Shown: positions 1 to 6,642 of the stretch, piece after piece | Layout: each line of letters starts with the position of its first letter | How positions within the stretch are numbered: position 1 is the first letter of the stretch | Translations under genes and position numbers: made by a program | The notes under the pieces: model-generated | What the model was told of the DNA's origin: nothing | The model's input: only the letters and a program-made list of their open reading frames with translations | Database searches by the model: none | Assembly (NCBI GenBank): GCA_002719575.1 | Contig: PBHS01000061.1 | Coordinates: forward strand, 1 to 26,384 | Length of the DNA stretch: 26,384 bases | Source of the DNA: Gammaproteobacteria bacterium | GTDB lineage: Bacteria > Pseudomonadota > Gammaproteobacteria > Pseudomonadales > Pseudohongiellaceae | Reading direction: 5' to 3'

Positions 1-2
1 GG

Positions 3-238
3 GAAGAATTGGAACCCAACATAGATCAGTGGGAAAAAGCCGGTCAGCTGCCCAGGGACTTCTGGCTGAAAGCGGGCGAAAAGGGTTTCCACTGCTGTGG
101 GGTCCCGGAGGAGTACGGGGGGCCGGTGCCGATTTTCTCTACAACATGGTGTTGTCCGAAGAAGTAGGCTACGCAATTGGCGGAGCCAGTGTTAGCTCTT
201 CTGAGATTATGAAACTGGTGATCGGTCGAACCGTGTAA
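3..238 (+). pseudogene. Acyl-CoA dehydrogenase remnant (frameshifted, internally deleted)
   Basis: Reading from base 3 gives a typical acyl-CoA dehydrogenase N-terminal segment ending in GVPEEYGG. The frame then breaks in the run of six G at 117-122. One extra G would restore the family motif EEYGGAGADFLYN, and the continuation is open in the frame of base 122. About 20 codons later the protein jumps to SSSEIMKLVIGRTV and stops at 236-238. That ending resembles the extreme C-terminus of acyl-CoA dehydrogenases (GGSSEIMK.LI.R), normally about 300 residues further on. So both ends of a roughly 380-residue enzyme appear joined, with the substrate and flavin core missing. The gene also runs off the left edge of the window. 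A sequencing or assembly error could explain the G-run, but not easily the internal deletion. It lies directly upstream of and co-directional with the acyl-CoA cassette. Confidence 0.75.
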
Positions 239-258
239 AACTGCACAATGGAGTTGAG

Positions 259-1698
259 ATGAAGGGCATTACAGCTTATGGGGTTTATTTGCCAAAGCTG
301 CGCCTGAACCGCCAAGCAATGGTTGAAGCTAACGCTTGGTTTGACTCGAGCCTGAAAGGCCTGGGTAAAGGTGAGCGCAGTATCTGCAACTGGGATGAAG
401 ATACGATCACGATGGCGGTTGAGGCGGGAATCGATTGCCTTTCGGCGCTGCAGGAAAAATCGCTGTCGGGCTTGATACTTGCCTCAACTACCGCTCCGTT
501 TGTGGACCGGCAAAATTCTGTGCTGGTGGCAGAGGCCATGAACCTGAGTAGTCAGATCAGAACCATGGATATCGGCTCGTCGCAGCGGGCAGCTACCTCA
601 GCACTTATCGCCGGACTGGAGAGTGCCAGACAGGGCAATGAAATGGTGATTGCTTCGGAGCATCGACGAACGAAAGCGGGTTCTCGCGCAGAGATGCTGT
701 GGGGCGACGGTGCCGCAGCGCTTACAGTTGGCGATGATGACGTTATTGCTCGATGCCTCGCTGTTGCCACAAATGCCGTCGACTTTGTGGATCACTACCG
801 AGGAGAAGGTTCGGACTTCGACTATGACTGGGAAGAGCGCTGGATTCGTGATGAGGGTTTCATGAAGATTGTGCCCGACGCCTTCAGCGAAGTTTTGGAA
901 TCTGCCGGCCGTGTCGCGGCCGAGATAGATCACTTTATCTTGCCAACTGATCAGGCCCGAACACCTGCTGCTCTGTCGAAAAAACTCGGCATCAGATCTG
1001 AAGCAGTCGTCGATAATCAGATCGCTTCTGTTGGCGTTGCCGGTGCCGCGCAACCCTTCATACTACTCGCCAAAGCGCTGGAGTCTGCTCTGCCGGGACA
1101 GCTTATTCTGCTGCTTGGCTTTGGTCAGGGCTGCGATGCCGTTTTGTTTGAGACCTTAGACAGCATTGAGCGCTTTCGACCCGACCGCGGATTGTCCGGC
1201 GCACTTAATAATCGGCGTGAAGAAACCAATTACCATAGATTCCTGAGTTTTAACAATCTGGTGGAGCGGGATATCGGTAAGCGGGGGGAGGTTGACAAAC
1301 AAACCTTTCTTTCCGGATTCAATCGACGGAAAGATTTGTTAACCGGTTTCATTGGGGGCAAATGCCGCGACTGTGGCGCAGTACAAATTCCTCGAGAAAA
1401 GTACTGTGTGAATCCGGAGTGCCAGGCACTGGACAGTCAGGACAATTTCAGCTTCGCCAATCAGCCCGGCACGGTGTTGACATGGACGGCTGATCGGCTG
1501 ACTTTCGACTGGAGTCCACCGGCCTACTTTGGCATGGTACAGTTTGAATGTGGCGGCAAGCTGATGATGGATTTTACCGAGGTAGAAGAAGGGACGATTG
1601 ATTCTGGATCAAGGGTGTCGGTGCATTTCAGAATCAGACAGTTTGATGCACAGAGAGGGTTCAGGAAATATTTCTGGAAGGCTGTGGTAGAGAGTTAG
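259..1698 (+). CDS. HMG-CoA synthase-like (thiolase fold) protein fused to C-terminal DUF35 zinc ribbon/OB fold
   Basis: This 479-residue protein has a thiolase-superfamily part resembling 3-hydroxy-3-methylglutaryl-CoA synthase or KAS III at residues 1-310. It includes the LWGDGAAAL segment at 147-155. A C-terminal DUF35 module follows, with zinc-ribbon cysteines C369, C372, C383 and C388 and an OB fold to the end. In archaea a DUF35 protein bridges acetoacetyl-CoA thiolase and HMG-CoA synthase into a channelling complex. Here the DUF35 is fused, and an SCP2-type thiolase is the next gene, 27 bases on. The usual nucleophile Cys is not evident: the corresponding region reads DIGSSQRAAT at 104-113. 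The region where a catalytic His is expected reads LPTDQAR. The reaction is therefore unassigned; it may be a synthase, a retro-aldolase-type lyase or a non-catalytic partner. The start is the ATG at 259 with GGAG upstream. Confidence 0.75.
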   Translation: MKGITAYGVYLPKLRLNRQAMVEANAWFDSSLKGLGKGERSICNWDEDTITMAVEAGIDCLSALQEKSLSGLILASTTAPFVDRQNSVLVAEAMNLSSQIRTMDIGSSQRAATSALIAGLESARQGNEMVIASEHRRTKAGSRAEMLWGDGAAALTVGDDDVIARCLAVATNAVDFVDHYRGEGSDFDYDWEERWIRDEGFMKIVPDAFSEVLESAGRVAAEIDHFILPTDQARTPAALSKKLGIRSEAVVDNQIASVGVAGAAQPFILLAKALESALPGQLILLLGFGQGCDAVLFETLDSIERFRPDRGLSGALNNRREETNYHRFLSFNNLVERDIGKRGEVDKQTFLSGFNRRKDLLTGFIGGKCRDCGAVQIPREKYCVNPECQALDSQDNFSFANQPGTVLTWTADRLTFDWSPPAYFGMVQFECGGKLMMDFTEVEEGTIDSGSRVSVHFRIRQFDAQRGFRKYFWKAVVES

Positions 1699-1725
1699 AC
1701 GCTGAAATTAGAGAGGCAGGTCAAA

Positions 1726-2925
1726 ATGGCAAGCGGCATTAAAGACAAAGTAGTCATTCTGGGCATGGGATGCAGCAAATTTGGCGAGCGCTGGGAATCC
1801 AGTCCTTCCGACTTGATGGTGGAAGCCTTCGAAGAATGTCTGCACGATGCCGGAATTGAGCGAAATCAGATCGAAGCGGCCTGGTTTGGAGCTGGCATTG
1901 ATGCATTTAATGTTGGTTCCAGTGCGATGCCAATGTCGATTGCGCTAAGGTTGAATTACATCCCGGTTACGAAAGTGGAAAATATGTGTGCGACCGGCAC
2001 TGAGGCATTTCGCGGTGCGGTGTATGCGGTTGCCTCCGGCGCATGTGATATCGCGCTGGCACTTGGTGTTGAAAAGCTAAAAGACACCGGTTACGGAGGG
2101 TTGCCACAAAGAACCCGTGGAGTTGAAAACGACATGTACTGGCCTAACCTTTCTGCTCCCGGCGCTTTCGCGCAACTTGCTTCTGGCTATCGAGCCAAGC
2201 ACAAGGTCAATGGCGATGATCTCAAACGGGCCATGGCCCATGTTTCAGTGAAGAGCCATGCCAACGGCGCGAAGAACCCCAAGGCGCATCTGCAGCGAGA
2301 AATTACTGAGGAGCAGGCAATAAATGCGCCATTTATCGCCGAGCCGATTGGCCTGTTCGATTGTTGCGGTGTGAGTGACGGATCAGCGTGTGCGATTGTG
2401 ACTACGCCGGAAATTGCAGAAAGCCGGGGAAAAGAAAATCTCGTCGCGGTGAAAGCACTGCAGCTCGCAGTATCTAATGGTACCGAGTCAGGCCATGCCA
2501 GCTGGGATGGCTCTTATCTTAAGACCACACGAATAGCCTCCCAACGAGCCTATGAAGAAGCCGGCATCAGCAAACCGAAAGAAGAGATCACCATGACAGA
2601 AGTCCATGACTGTTTTTCTATCACTGAGCTAGTCACCATGGAGGATCTTCAGCTTGCCGATGAAGGCAAAGGTGTGAAAGATGTGCTAGATGGCGCCTTT
2701 GATGCCGAAGGAAGCAATCCCTGCCAAATTGATGGGGGGCTGAAATGCTTTGGTCATCCAATTGGCGCTTCGGGCTTGCGCATGCTTTATGAGAATTATC
2801 TGCAGCTACAGGGCCGTGCCGGCGCGCGCCAGCTCTCCCATCCCAAGCTTGGCCTGAATCACAACCTGGGGGGCTTTCCTCATCAGAACATCTGCTCCAT
2901 TTCCATCGTTGGCCCCTACGGCTAG
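1726..2925 (+). CDS. SCP2/SCP-x-type thiolase (acetyl-CoA acetyltransferase family)
   Basis: This 399-residue protein is thiolase-like along its whole length, in the SCP-x/lipid-transfer-type thiolase group. Recognisable elements are the nucleophile loop VENMCATGTEAF with Cys88, the HDCF segment (H294), the GHPIGASG motif at 343-350 with H344, and NHNLGG near the C-terminus. All residues needed for thiolysis or condensation are therefore present, unlike in the preceding HMG-CoA-synthase-like gene. The start at 1726 is preceded by an AGAGAGG Shine-Dalgarno-like stretch, and the gene is 27 bases after the DUF35 fusion and 11 bases before the next dehydrogenase. The likely role is thiolytic C-C cleavage of a beta-ketoacyl-CoA, possibly in complex with the DUF35-fused partner. 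The substrate is unknown. Confidence 0.85.
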   Translation: MASGIKDKVVILGMGCSKFGERWESSPSDLMVEAFEECLHDAGIERNQIEAAWFGAGIDAFNVGSSAMPMSIALRLNYIPVTKVENMCATGTEAFRGAVYAVASGACDIALALGVEKLKDTGYGGLPQRTRGVENDMYWPNLSAPGAFAQLASGYRAKHKVNGDDLKRAMAHVSVKSHANGAKNPKAHLQREITEEQAINAPFIAEPIGLFDCCGVSDGSACAIVTTPEIAESRGKENLVAVKALQLAVSNGTESGHASWDGSYLKTTRIASQRAYEEAGISKPKEEITMTEVHDCFSITELVTMEDLQLADEGKGVKDVLDGAFDAEGSNPCQIDGGLKCFGHPIGASGLRMLYENYLQLQGRAGARQLSHPKLGLNHNLGGFPHQNICSISIVGPYG

Positions 2926-2936
2926 GCAGGTAGCGC

Positions 2937-4634
2937 TTGAACCCACAACAAGGTAATTTGGTTAATTCGGCCGCTACCCGGGACGAAAATTTTGAACTGG
3001 CCAGGCACGCGCTGTCCCAGGCCAAATCTGTCCTGAATAACGTTATTGGCGCTGTGCGTGACAAGGTGTATGTGGCAGGCCGGGCTGAGGAGGCACTGTT
3101 TCACGATGCACAGCAAGACTGCTACGACCTCGCCATGCTGAGCGCTGATGTGAGGTCGGCACAGTGTCTGGTCGATTTTGCGGAAACCCAGCCCCATTCA
3201 TCTCTGGTCTGCCAGTTGACATTGAAATTTGTGGCGGAAAAAGTCCGGTGGGTCATGGCGGCACAGTTTGCCGGGTCAAGCACGTTAGGGAGATCGAGTG
3301 AAGCGGCCGAATCCCTGGCGGCCCAGCCACAGCTGCAGCGGTTCCTCGATAAGCACGGAGCCAGAGACAGCTACGCGGATCTTGGACGCTTGCTCTCAGA
3401 AGCAGAGGTTAATGAACTTCCGAGCGGTCTGACAGAGGAAAAGGCGCTGATTGCCGACACCTTCAGACGGTTTGCTGATGAAGTCGTGGCGCCGCTTGCT
3501 GGAGTGATTCACCGGGAAGACCGCGACATTCCAGATGAGATTATTCAGTCGGCTGCATGCATGGGCTGTTTTGGCACCTGCATTCCCGAACGATTCGGTG
3601 GGCTTCAGCCGGACGCGCAGCCTGACAGCCTGGGAATGATTGTGGTGACTGAGGAGTTATCACGGGGTTCGCTCGGCGCTGCCGGCAGTCTGATCACCCG
3701 CCCCGAAATCGCAGCACGTGCCTTGCTTGCAGGAGGTACTGAGTCACAGAAATCGAGCTGGCTTCCACAACTGGCTGCAGGTGAAAAGTTGTCCGCGATT
3801 TCAATCACCGAGCCAAACACCGGATCCGATGTTGCTGCTGTCTCTTTGCGTGCCACGCCAACAGAGGGTGGATGGCTTCTCAACGGAGCCAAGACCTGGT
3901 GTACATTCGCAGGCAAATCCGAGGTTCTGGTGGTTCTCGGCCGGACCAACCCCGATGCCTCTTCGGGTTACCGGGGATTGAGTCTTTTCTTGGTGGAAAA
4001 GCCTGCCTATTCAGGCCATGAGTTCACCTTCTCTCAGAGCGGTAGAGGGAGCTTAAGTGGCAAAGCTATCTCGACTTTGGGCTATCGGGGTATGCACTCC
4101 TATGATCTTTTCTTTGAAGACTTTTTTGTGCCAGCTGAGAACTTGATTGGTGAAAAAAAAGGCGAAGGTAAAGGTTTTTATTACACCATGGCCGGCTTCT
4201 CAGGTGGGAGAATCCAGACTGCAGCGCGCGCAAATGGCGTCATGCAGGCAGCTTATGAACAGGCGCTTCGGTATGCAAACGAGCGGGAGGTTTTCGGTGC
4301 ACCGATCGCGTCGCTCCAGATAACGCGGATTAAACTGGCACGCATGCTGGCGACGATTACGGCGTCGCGTCAATTCAGCTACTCTGTCGCCAGAATGATG
4401 GATCAGGGCGAGGGGCAAATGGAGGCCAGTCTGGTCAAATTATTTGCGTGTCGCGCTGCGGAGTGGGTGACCCGTGAGGCCATGCAGATTCATGGTGGGA
4501 TGGGGTATGCCGAAGAAACCGCAGTAAGCCGATATTTTGTTGACGCACGGGTGCTGTCCATTTTTGAGGGCACTGAAGAGGTATTGGCTACGCGGGTCGT
4601 GGCACGGGAACTGCTTGAGCGGGGAAGTCTGTGA
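2937..4634 (+). CDS. Acyl-CoA dehydrogenase with N-terminal extension, (2S)-methylsuccinyl-CoA dehydrogenase-like
   Basis: At 565 residues this is much longer than the usual 380. A helical extension (about 1-160) precedes a complete acyl-CoA dehydrogenase domain (about 165-565). The flavin-site strand ITEPNTGSD is at 290-298, QIHGGMGYAEE near 517, and IFEGTEE near 542-548 with Glu544 as the likely base. The extra N-terminal domain, the GGRIQTAARA.GV stretch (423-435) and the SLITRPEIAA stretch resemble, from memory, the methylsuccinyl-CoA dehydrogenase (Mcd) of the ethylmalonyl-CoA pathway, which makes mesaconyl-C1-CoA. The next gene is a mesaconyl-CoA isomerase, which fits this substrate. 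Translation must begin at TTG 2937 or later: an in-frame TAG lies at 2931-2933, and AGGTAG just upstream could serve as ribosome-binding site. The exact substrate is inferred, not proven. Confidence 0.7.
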   Translation: MNPQQGNLVNSAATRDENFELARHALSQAKSVLNNVIGAVRDKVYVAGRAEEALFHDAQQDCYDLAMLSADVRSAQCLVDFAETQPHSSLVCQLTLKFVAEKVRWVMAAQFAGSSTLGRSSEAAESLAAQPQLQRFLDKHGARDSYADLGRLLSEAEVNELPSGLTEEKALIADTFRRFADEVVAPLAGVIHREDRDIPDEIIQSAACMGCFGTCIPERFGGLQPDAQPDSLGMIVVTEELSRGSLGAAGSLITRPEIAARALLAGGTESQKSSWLPQLAAGEKLSAISITEPNTGSDVAAVSLRATPTEGGWLLNGAKTWCTFAGKSEVLVVLGRTNPDASSGYRGLSLFLVEKPAYSGHEFTFSQSGRGSLSGKAISTLGYRGMHSYDLFFEDFFVPAENLIGEKKGEGKGFYYTMAGFSGGRIQTAARANGVMQAAYEQALRYANEREVFGAPIASLQITRIKLARMLATITASRQFSYSVARMMDQGEGQMEASLVKLFACRAAEWVTREAMQIHGGMGYAEETAVSRYFVDARVLSIFEGTEEVLATRVVARELLERGSL

Positions 4635-4670
4635 ACCCGGGCCTGCTGCGCATTGAATTGGCCGGTGTTC

Positions 4671-4686
4671 TAGGTCACTTCACCTA
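4671..4686. promoter_or_regulatory. Inverted repeat TAGGT-N6-ACCTA upstream of mct
   Basis: A 5-base perfect inverted repeat with a 6-base spacer lies in the 104-base gap between the acyl-CoA dehydrogenase and the isomerase gene. It has the size of a small dimer operator or a weak hairpin. No T-run follows, so it is not a convincing terminator. Its function is unknown. Confidence 0.25.
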
Positions 4687-4738
4687 AAGTGCTCATTAAT
4701 AACGGTTATCTGGAAATTTCCTGAGGCGGGGGTTCAGC

Positions 4739-5959
4739 ATGCAAAGCATTCTCAATGGCTTACGCATTGTTGAAGGCAGTGCCTTTATCGCGGCCCCCTC
4801 CGCCGGTATGACGCTGGCTCAACTGGGTGCTGATGTGATCCGCTTCGACATGATTGGCGGCGGCGTAGATTATCGCCGCTGGCCTATTTGTGCGCAAGGG
4901 AAGAGCCTTTACTGGCACTCACTCAATAAAGGAAAACGCTCTATTGCCGTAGATTTTAGACACCCTGAAGGTCGCGAATTGCTGGCCCAGCTGATTACCG
5001 CTCCTGGCGAGGATGCCGGCCTTTTTATGACTAATTTTCCTGCGCGGGGTTGGCTTGGTGACGAAGCGCTGCGGGCGCATCGCAGGGATCTGATCTTCAT
5101 TAATCTTACCGGCGATCGACACGGGGGTAACGCTCTTGATTACACCGTGAACAGCAAAGTGGGTCTGCCTTACCTTACCGGTAATGGCACCGAGCCTACT
5201 AACAACCCCTTTCCAGCATGGGACGTCATTGCTGGTCAGCAAATTGCGCTGGGTTTGCTGGGTGCCGAGCGTCATCGACGCAGGACCGGTGCAGGTCAGT
5301 TTGTGTCGATCGCGCTGGCCGACGTTGCCCTCGCCACGATGGGGCATCTTGGCTATATCGCTGAGGCACAGCTGAATGGAATGGCCAGGCAGCCGATGGG
5401 AAACCACATTTTTGGCACCTTTGGACACGACTTTCTGTGTCAAGATGGCAAGCGCGTCATGGTGGTTGGTGTCAGTCCAAAGCAGTGGCAGGCGCTGGTC
5501 AAAGTGACGGGAACGGAACCAGCCGTTGCAGCGTTAGAAGAGCAGCTTGGCTTGGATTTTATCCGGGAAGGCGATCGCTTTGAGGCACGGGAATCGCTCC
5601 GCAGTCTGTTCGAGCCCTGGTTCTTAGTGAATTCTTTTGCGACAGTGGCTGATGCACTGAATGCGGCAGGTGCCTGCTGGGGCCCCTATCAGAATATTTC
5701 AGAGCTGGTAGCGGAAGATATTGACTGTTCCGATGACAATCCGCTTTTTCAAAATGTGCATCAGCCGGGTATTGGAGAATTTCTCGTGCCGGGTCAGCCT
5801 CTGAGTTTTGGTGCGACGATCCGAGAAGCCATCAGACCAGCGCCCCTGCTTGGACAACACACCGATGAAGTGCTTAGCGAAGTTCTCGGGTTGAGCGACG
5901 GGCAGATTGGCCGTCTGCATAACAACAATATCGTCGCAGGCCCCGATAAGCCTGACTAG
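4739..5959 (+). CDS. mct: 2-methylfumaryl-CoA isomerase (mesaconyl-C1-CoA to C4-CoA), family III CoA-transferase
   Basis: This 406-residue CaiB/BaiF family III CoA-transferase matches, from memory and near full length, the Chloroflexus mesaconyl-CoA isomerase Mct. Shared stretches include GLRIVEGSAFIAAP, GMTLAQLGADVIRFD, GLFMTNFPARGWL, LGLLGAERHRRRTG and HQPGIGEFLVPG. Asp162 in FPAWDVIAGQ is at the place of the family's catalytic aspartate. Mct moves CoA intramolecularly from C1 to C4 of mesaconate, feeding citramalyl-CoA and then acetyl-CoA plus pyruvate. The upstream methylsuccinyl-CoA-dehydrogenase-like gene would supply its substrate. The known neighbours of mct in the 3-hydroxypropionate bi-cycle (mesaconyl-C4-CoA hydratase and the malyl/citramalyl-CoA lyase) are not in this window. 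The ATG at 4739 follows a GAGG at spacing about 11. The stop shares the palindrome CTAG with the convergent dehalogenase gene. Confidence 0.85.
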   Translation: MQSILNGLRIVEGSAFIAAPSAGMTLAQLGADVIRFDMIGGGVDYRRWPICAQGKSLYWHSLNKGKRSIAVDFRHPEGRELLAQLITAPGEDAGLFMTNFPARGWLGDEALRAHRRDLIFINLTGDRHGGNALDYTVNSKVGLPYLTGNGTEPTNNPFPAWDVIAGQQIALGLLGAERHRRRTGAGQFVSIALADVALATMGHLGYIAEAQLNGMARQPMGNHIFGTFGHDFLCQDGKRVMVVGVSPKQWQALVKVTGTEPAVAALEEQLGLDFIREGDRFEARESLRSLFEPWFLVNSFATVADALNAAGACWGPYQNISELVAEDIDCSDDNPLFQNVHQPGIGEFLVPGQPLSFGATIREAIRPAPLLGQHTDEVLSEVLGLSDGQIGRLHNNNIVAGPDKPD

Positions 5960-6621
5960 CTCGCCCAGCCCCCCGCCAGCGGAATAATCTGGCCCACCAT
6001 GTGCTTGCATTTCTCGCTGGCGAGATAAGCTGCCAGTTCTGCCGTTTCTGATGCTGCGCCTACCCGGTTGGTGGGCACATTGCGTTTTAGATGGTCGAGA
6101 AACTTCGGATTTTCGATCAGGTCGTCGGGATAGTAGGTATCGTTGTTGATGTAGTTTTGCGCAATCGCATTGACCTGTACTTGGCTGCGCGCTAACTCCA
6201 GACCAACGGCCTTAATAAAGGCATTCTGCGCGCCGCGTGCCGCACAGTAAGCGGCATGGTTGGGAATACCCCGTATGGGAGCGGCACTGGTTACGGCAAT
6301 TATTTTTCCAGACTGTCTCGCGATCATTTGTGGTGTTACTGCCCGAATCAGATACATCAACGGGTGCACAAGCGTGTCGAACAGCCGGCTCCAGTCTGCA
6401 TTCCCGATCTTCTGCACCGGTCCGGTCATCGGAGGCTCTGCCAGGTTGGCAATCAGGATATCAATTTCACCCGCTCGCTCAATCAGCGCTTCGCACTCTT
6501 CCTGCGAGTGCATGGGGTCGCTGCTGCTGAAGACTTCTATTCCATCTGCCGCAAATTTTTCTCTGATAATCGGGCCCATATAGGTGTCGACGCAGGTGAT
6601 TAATGCTCTTCGATTGTTCAT
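5956..6621 (-). CDS. Halohydrin dehalogenase-like SDR-fold protein
   Basis: This 221-residue short-chain-dehydrogenase-fold protein does not have dehydrogenase motifs. In place of TGxxxGxG it has T9-X4-Y14-X-G16 (TCVDTYMG), and in place of Ser-Tyr-Lys it has S112-X12-Y125-X3-R129 (YCAAR). These two patterns are the published signatures of halohydrin dehalogenases. Such enzymes use Ser-Tyr-Arg and a halide pocket, need no NAD(P)H, and interconvert vicinal halohydrins and epoxides with release of halide. The C-terminal half (SGKIIAVTSA, ELAAYLAS, GQIIPLAGG) also resembles HheC in layout. It is slightly shorter than HheC (254). A GGGGAAG ribosome-binding site precedes the ATG. It is the second gene of a - strand operon, 21 bases after the FrnE-like gene. 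The actual substrate and halide are unknown. Confidence 0.85.
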   Translation of the reverse strand: MNNRRALITCVDTYMGPIIREKFAADGIEVFSSSDPMHSQEECEALIERAGEIDILIANLAEPPMTGPVQKIGNADWSRLFDTLVHPLMYLIRAVTPQMIARQSGKIIAVTSAAPIRGIPNHAAYCAARGAQNAFIKAVGLELARSQVQVNAIAQNYINNDTYYPDDLIENPKFLDHLKRNVPTNRVGAASETAELAAYLASEKCKHMVGQIIPLAGGWAS

Positions 6622-6642
6622 ATCGCGCTTCCCCGGTTTCCT

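Noticed and set aside
598..1053. 151-residue open frame on the - strand inside the HMG-CoA-synthase-like gene
   Set aside because: It is a shadow of the real gene on the opposite strand, and its composition is not protein-like.
4919..5443. 174-residue open frame on the - strand inside mct
   Set aside because: It lies antisense to a gene with strong full-length family similarity and has no recognisable domain or ribosome-binding site.
5956..6621. Reading this gene as an ordinary NAD(P)-dependent short-chain dehydrogenase
   Set aside because: The nucleotide-binding glycine motif and the catalytic Lys are absent, while both halohydrin dehalogenase patterns fit exactly.
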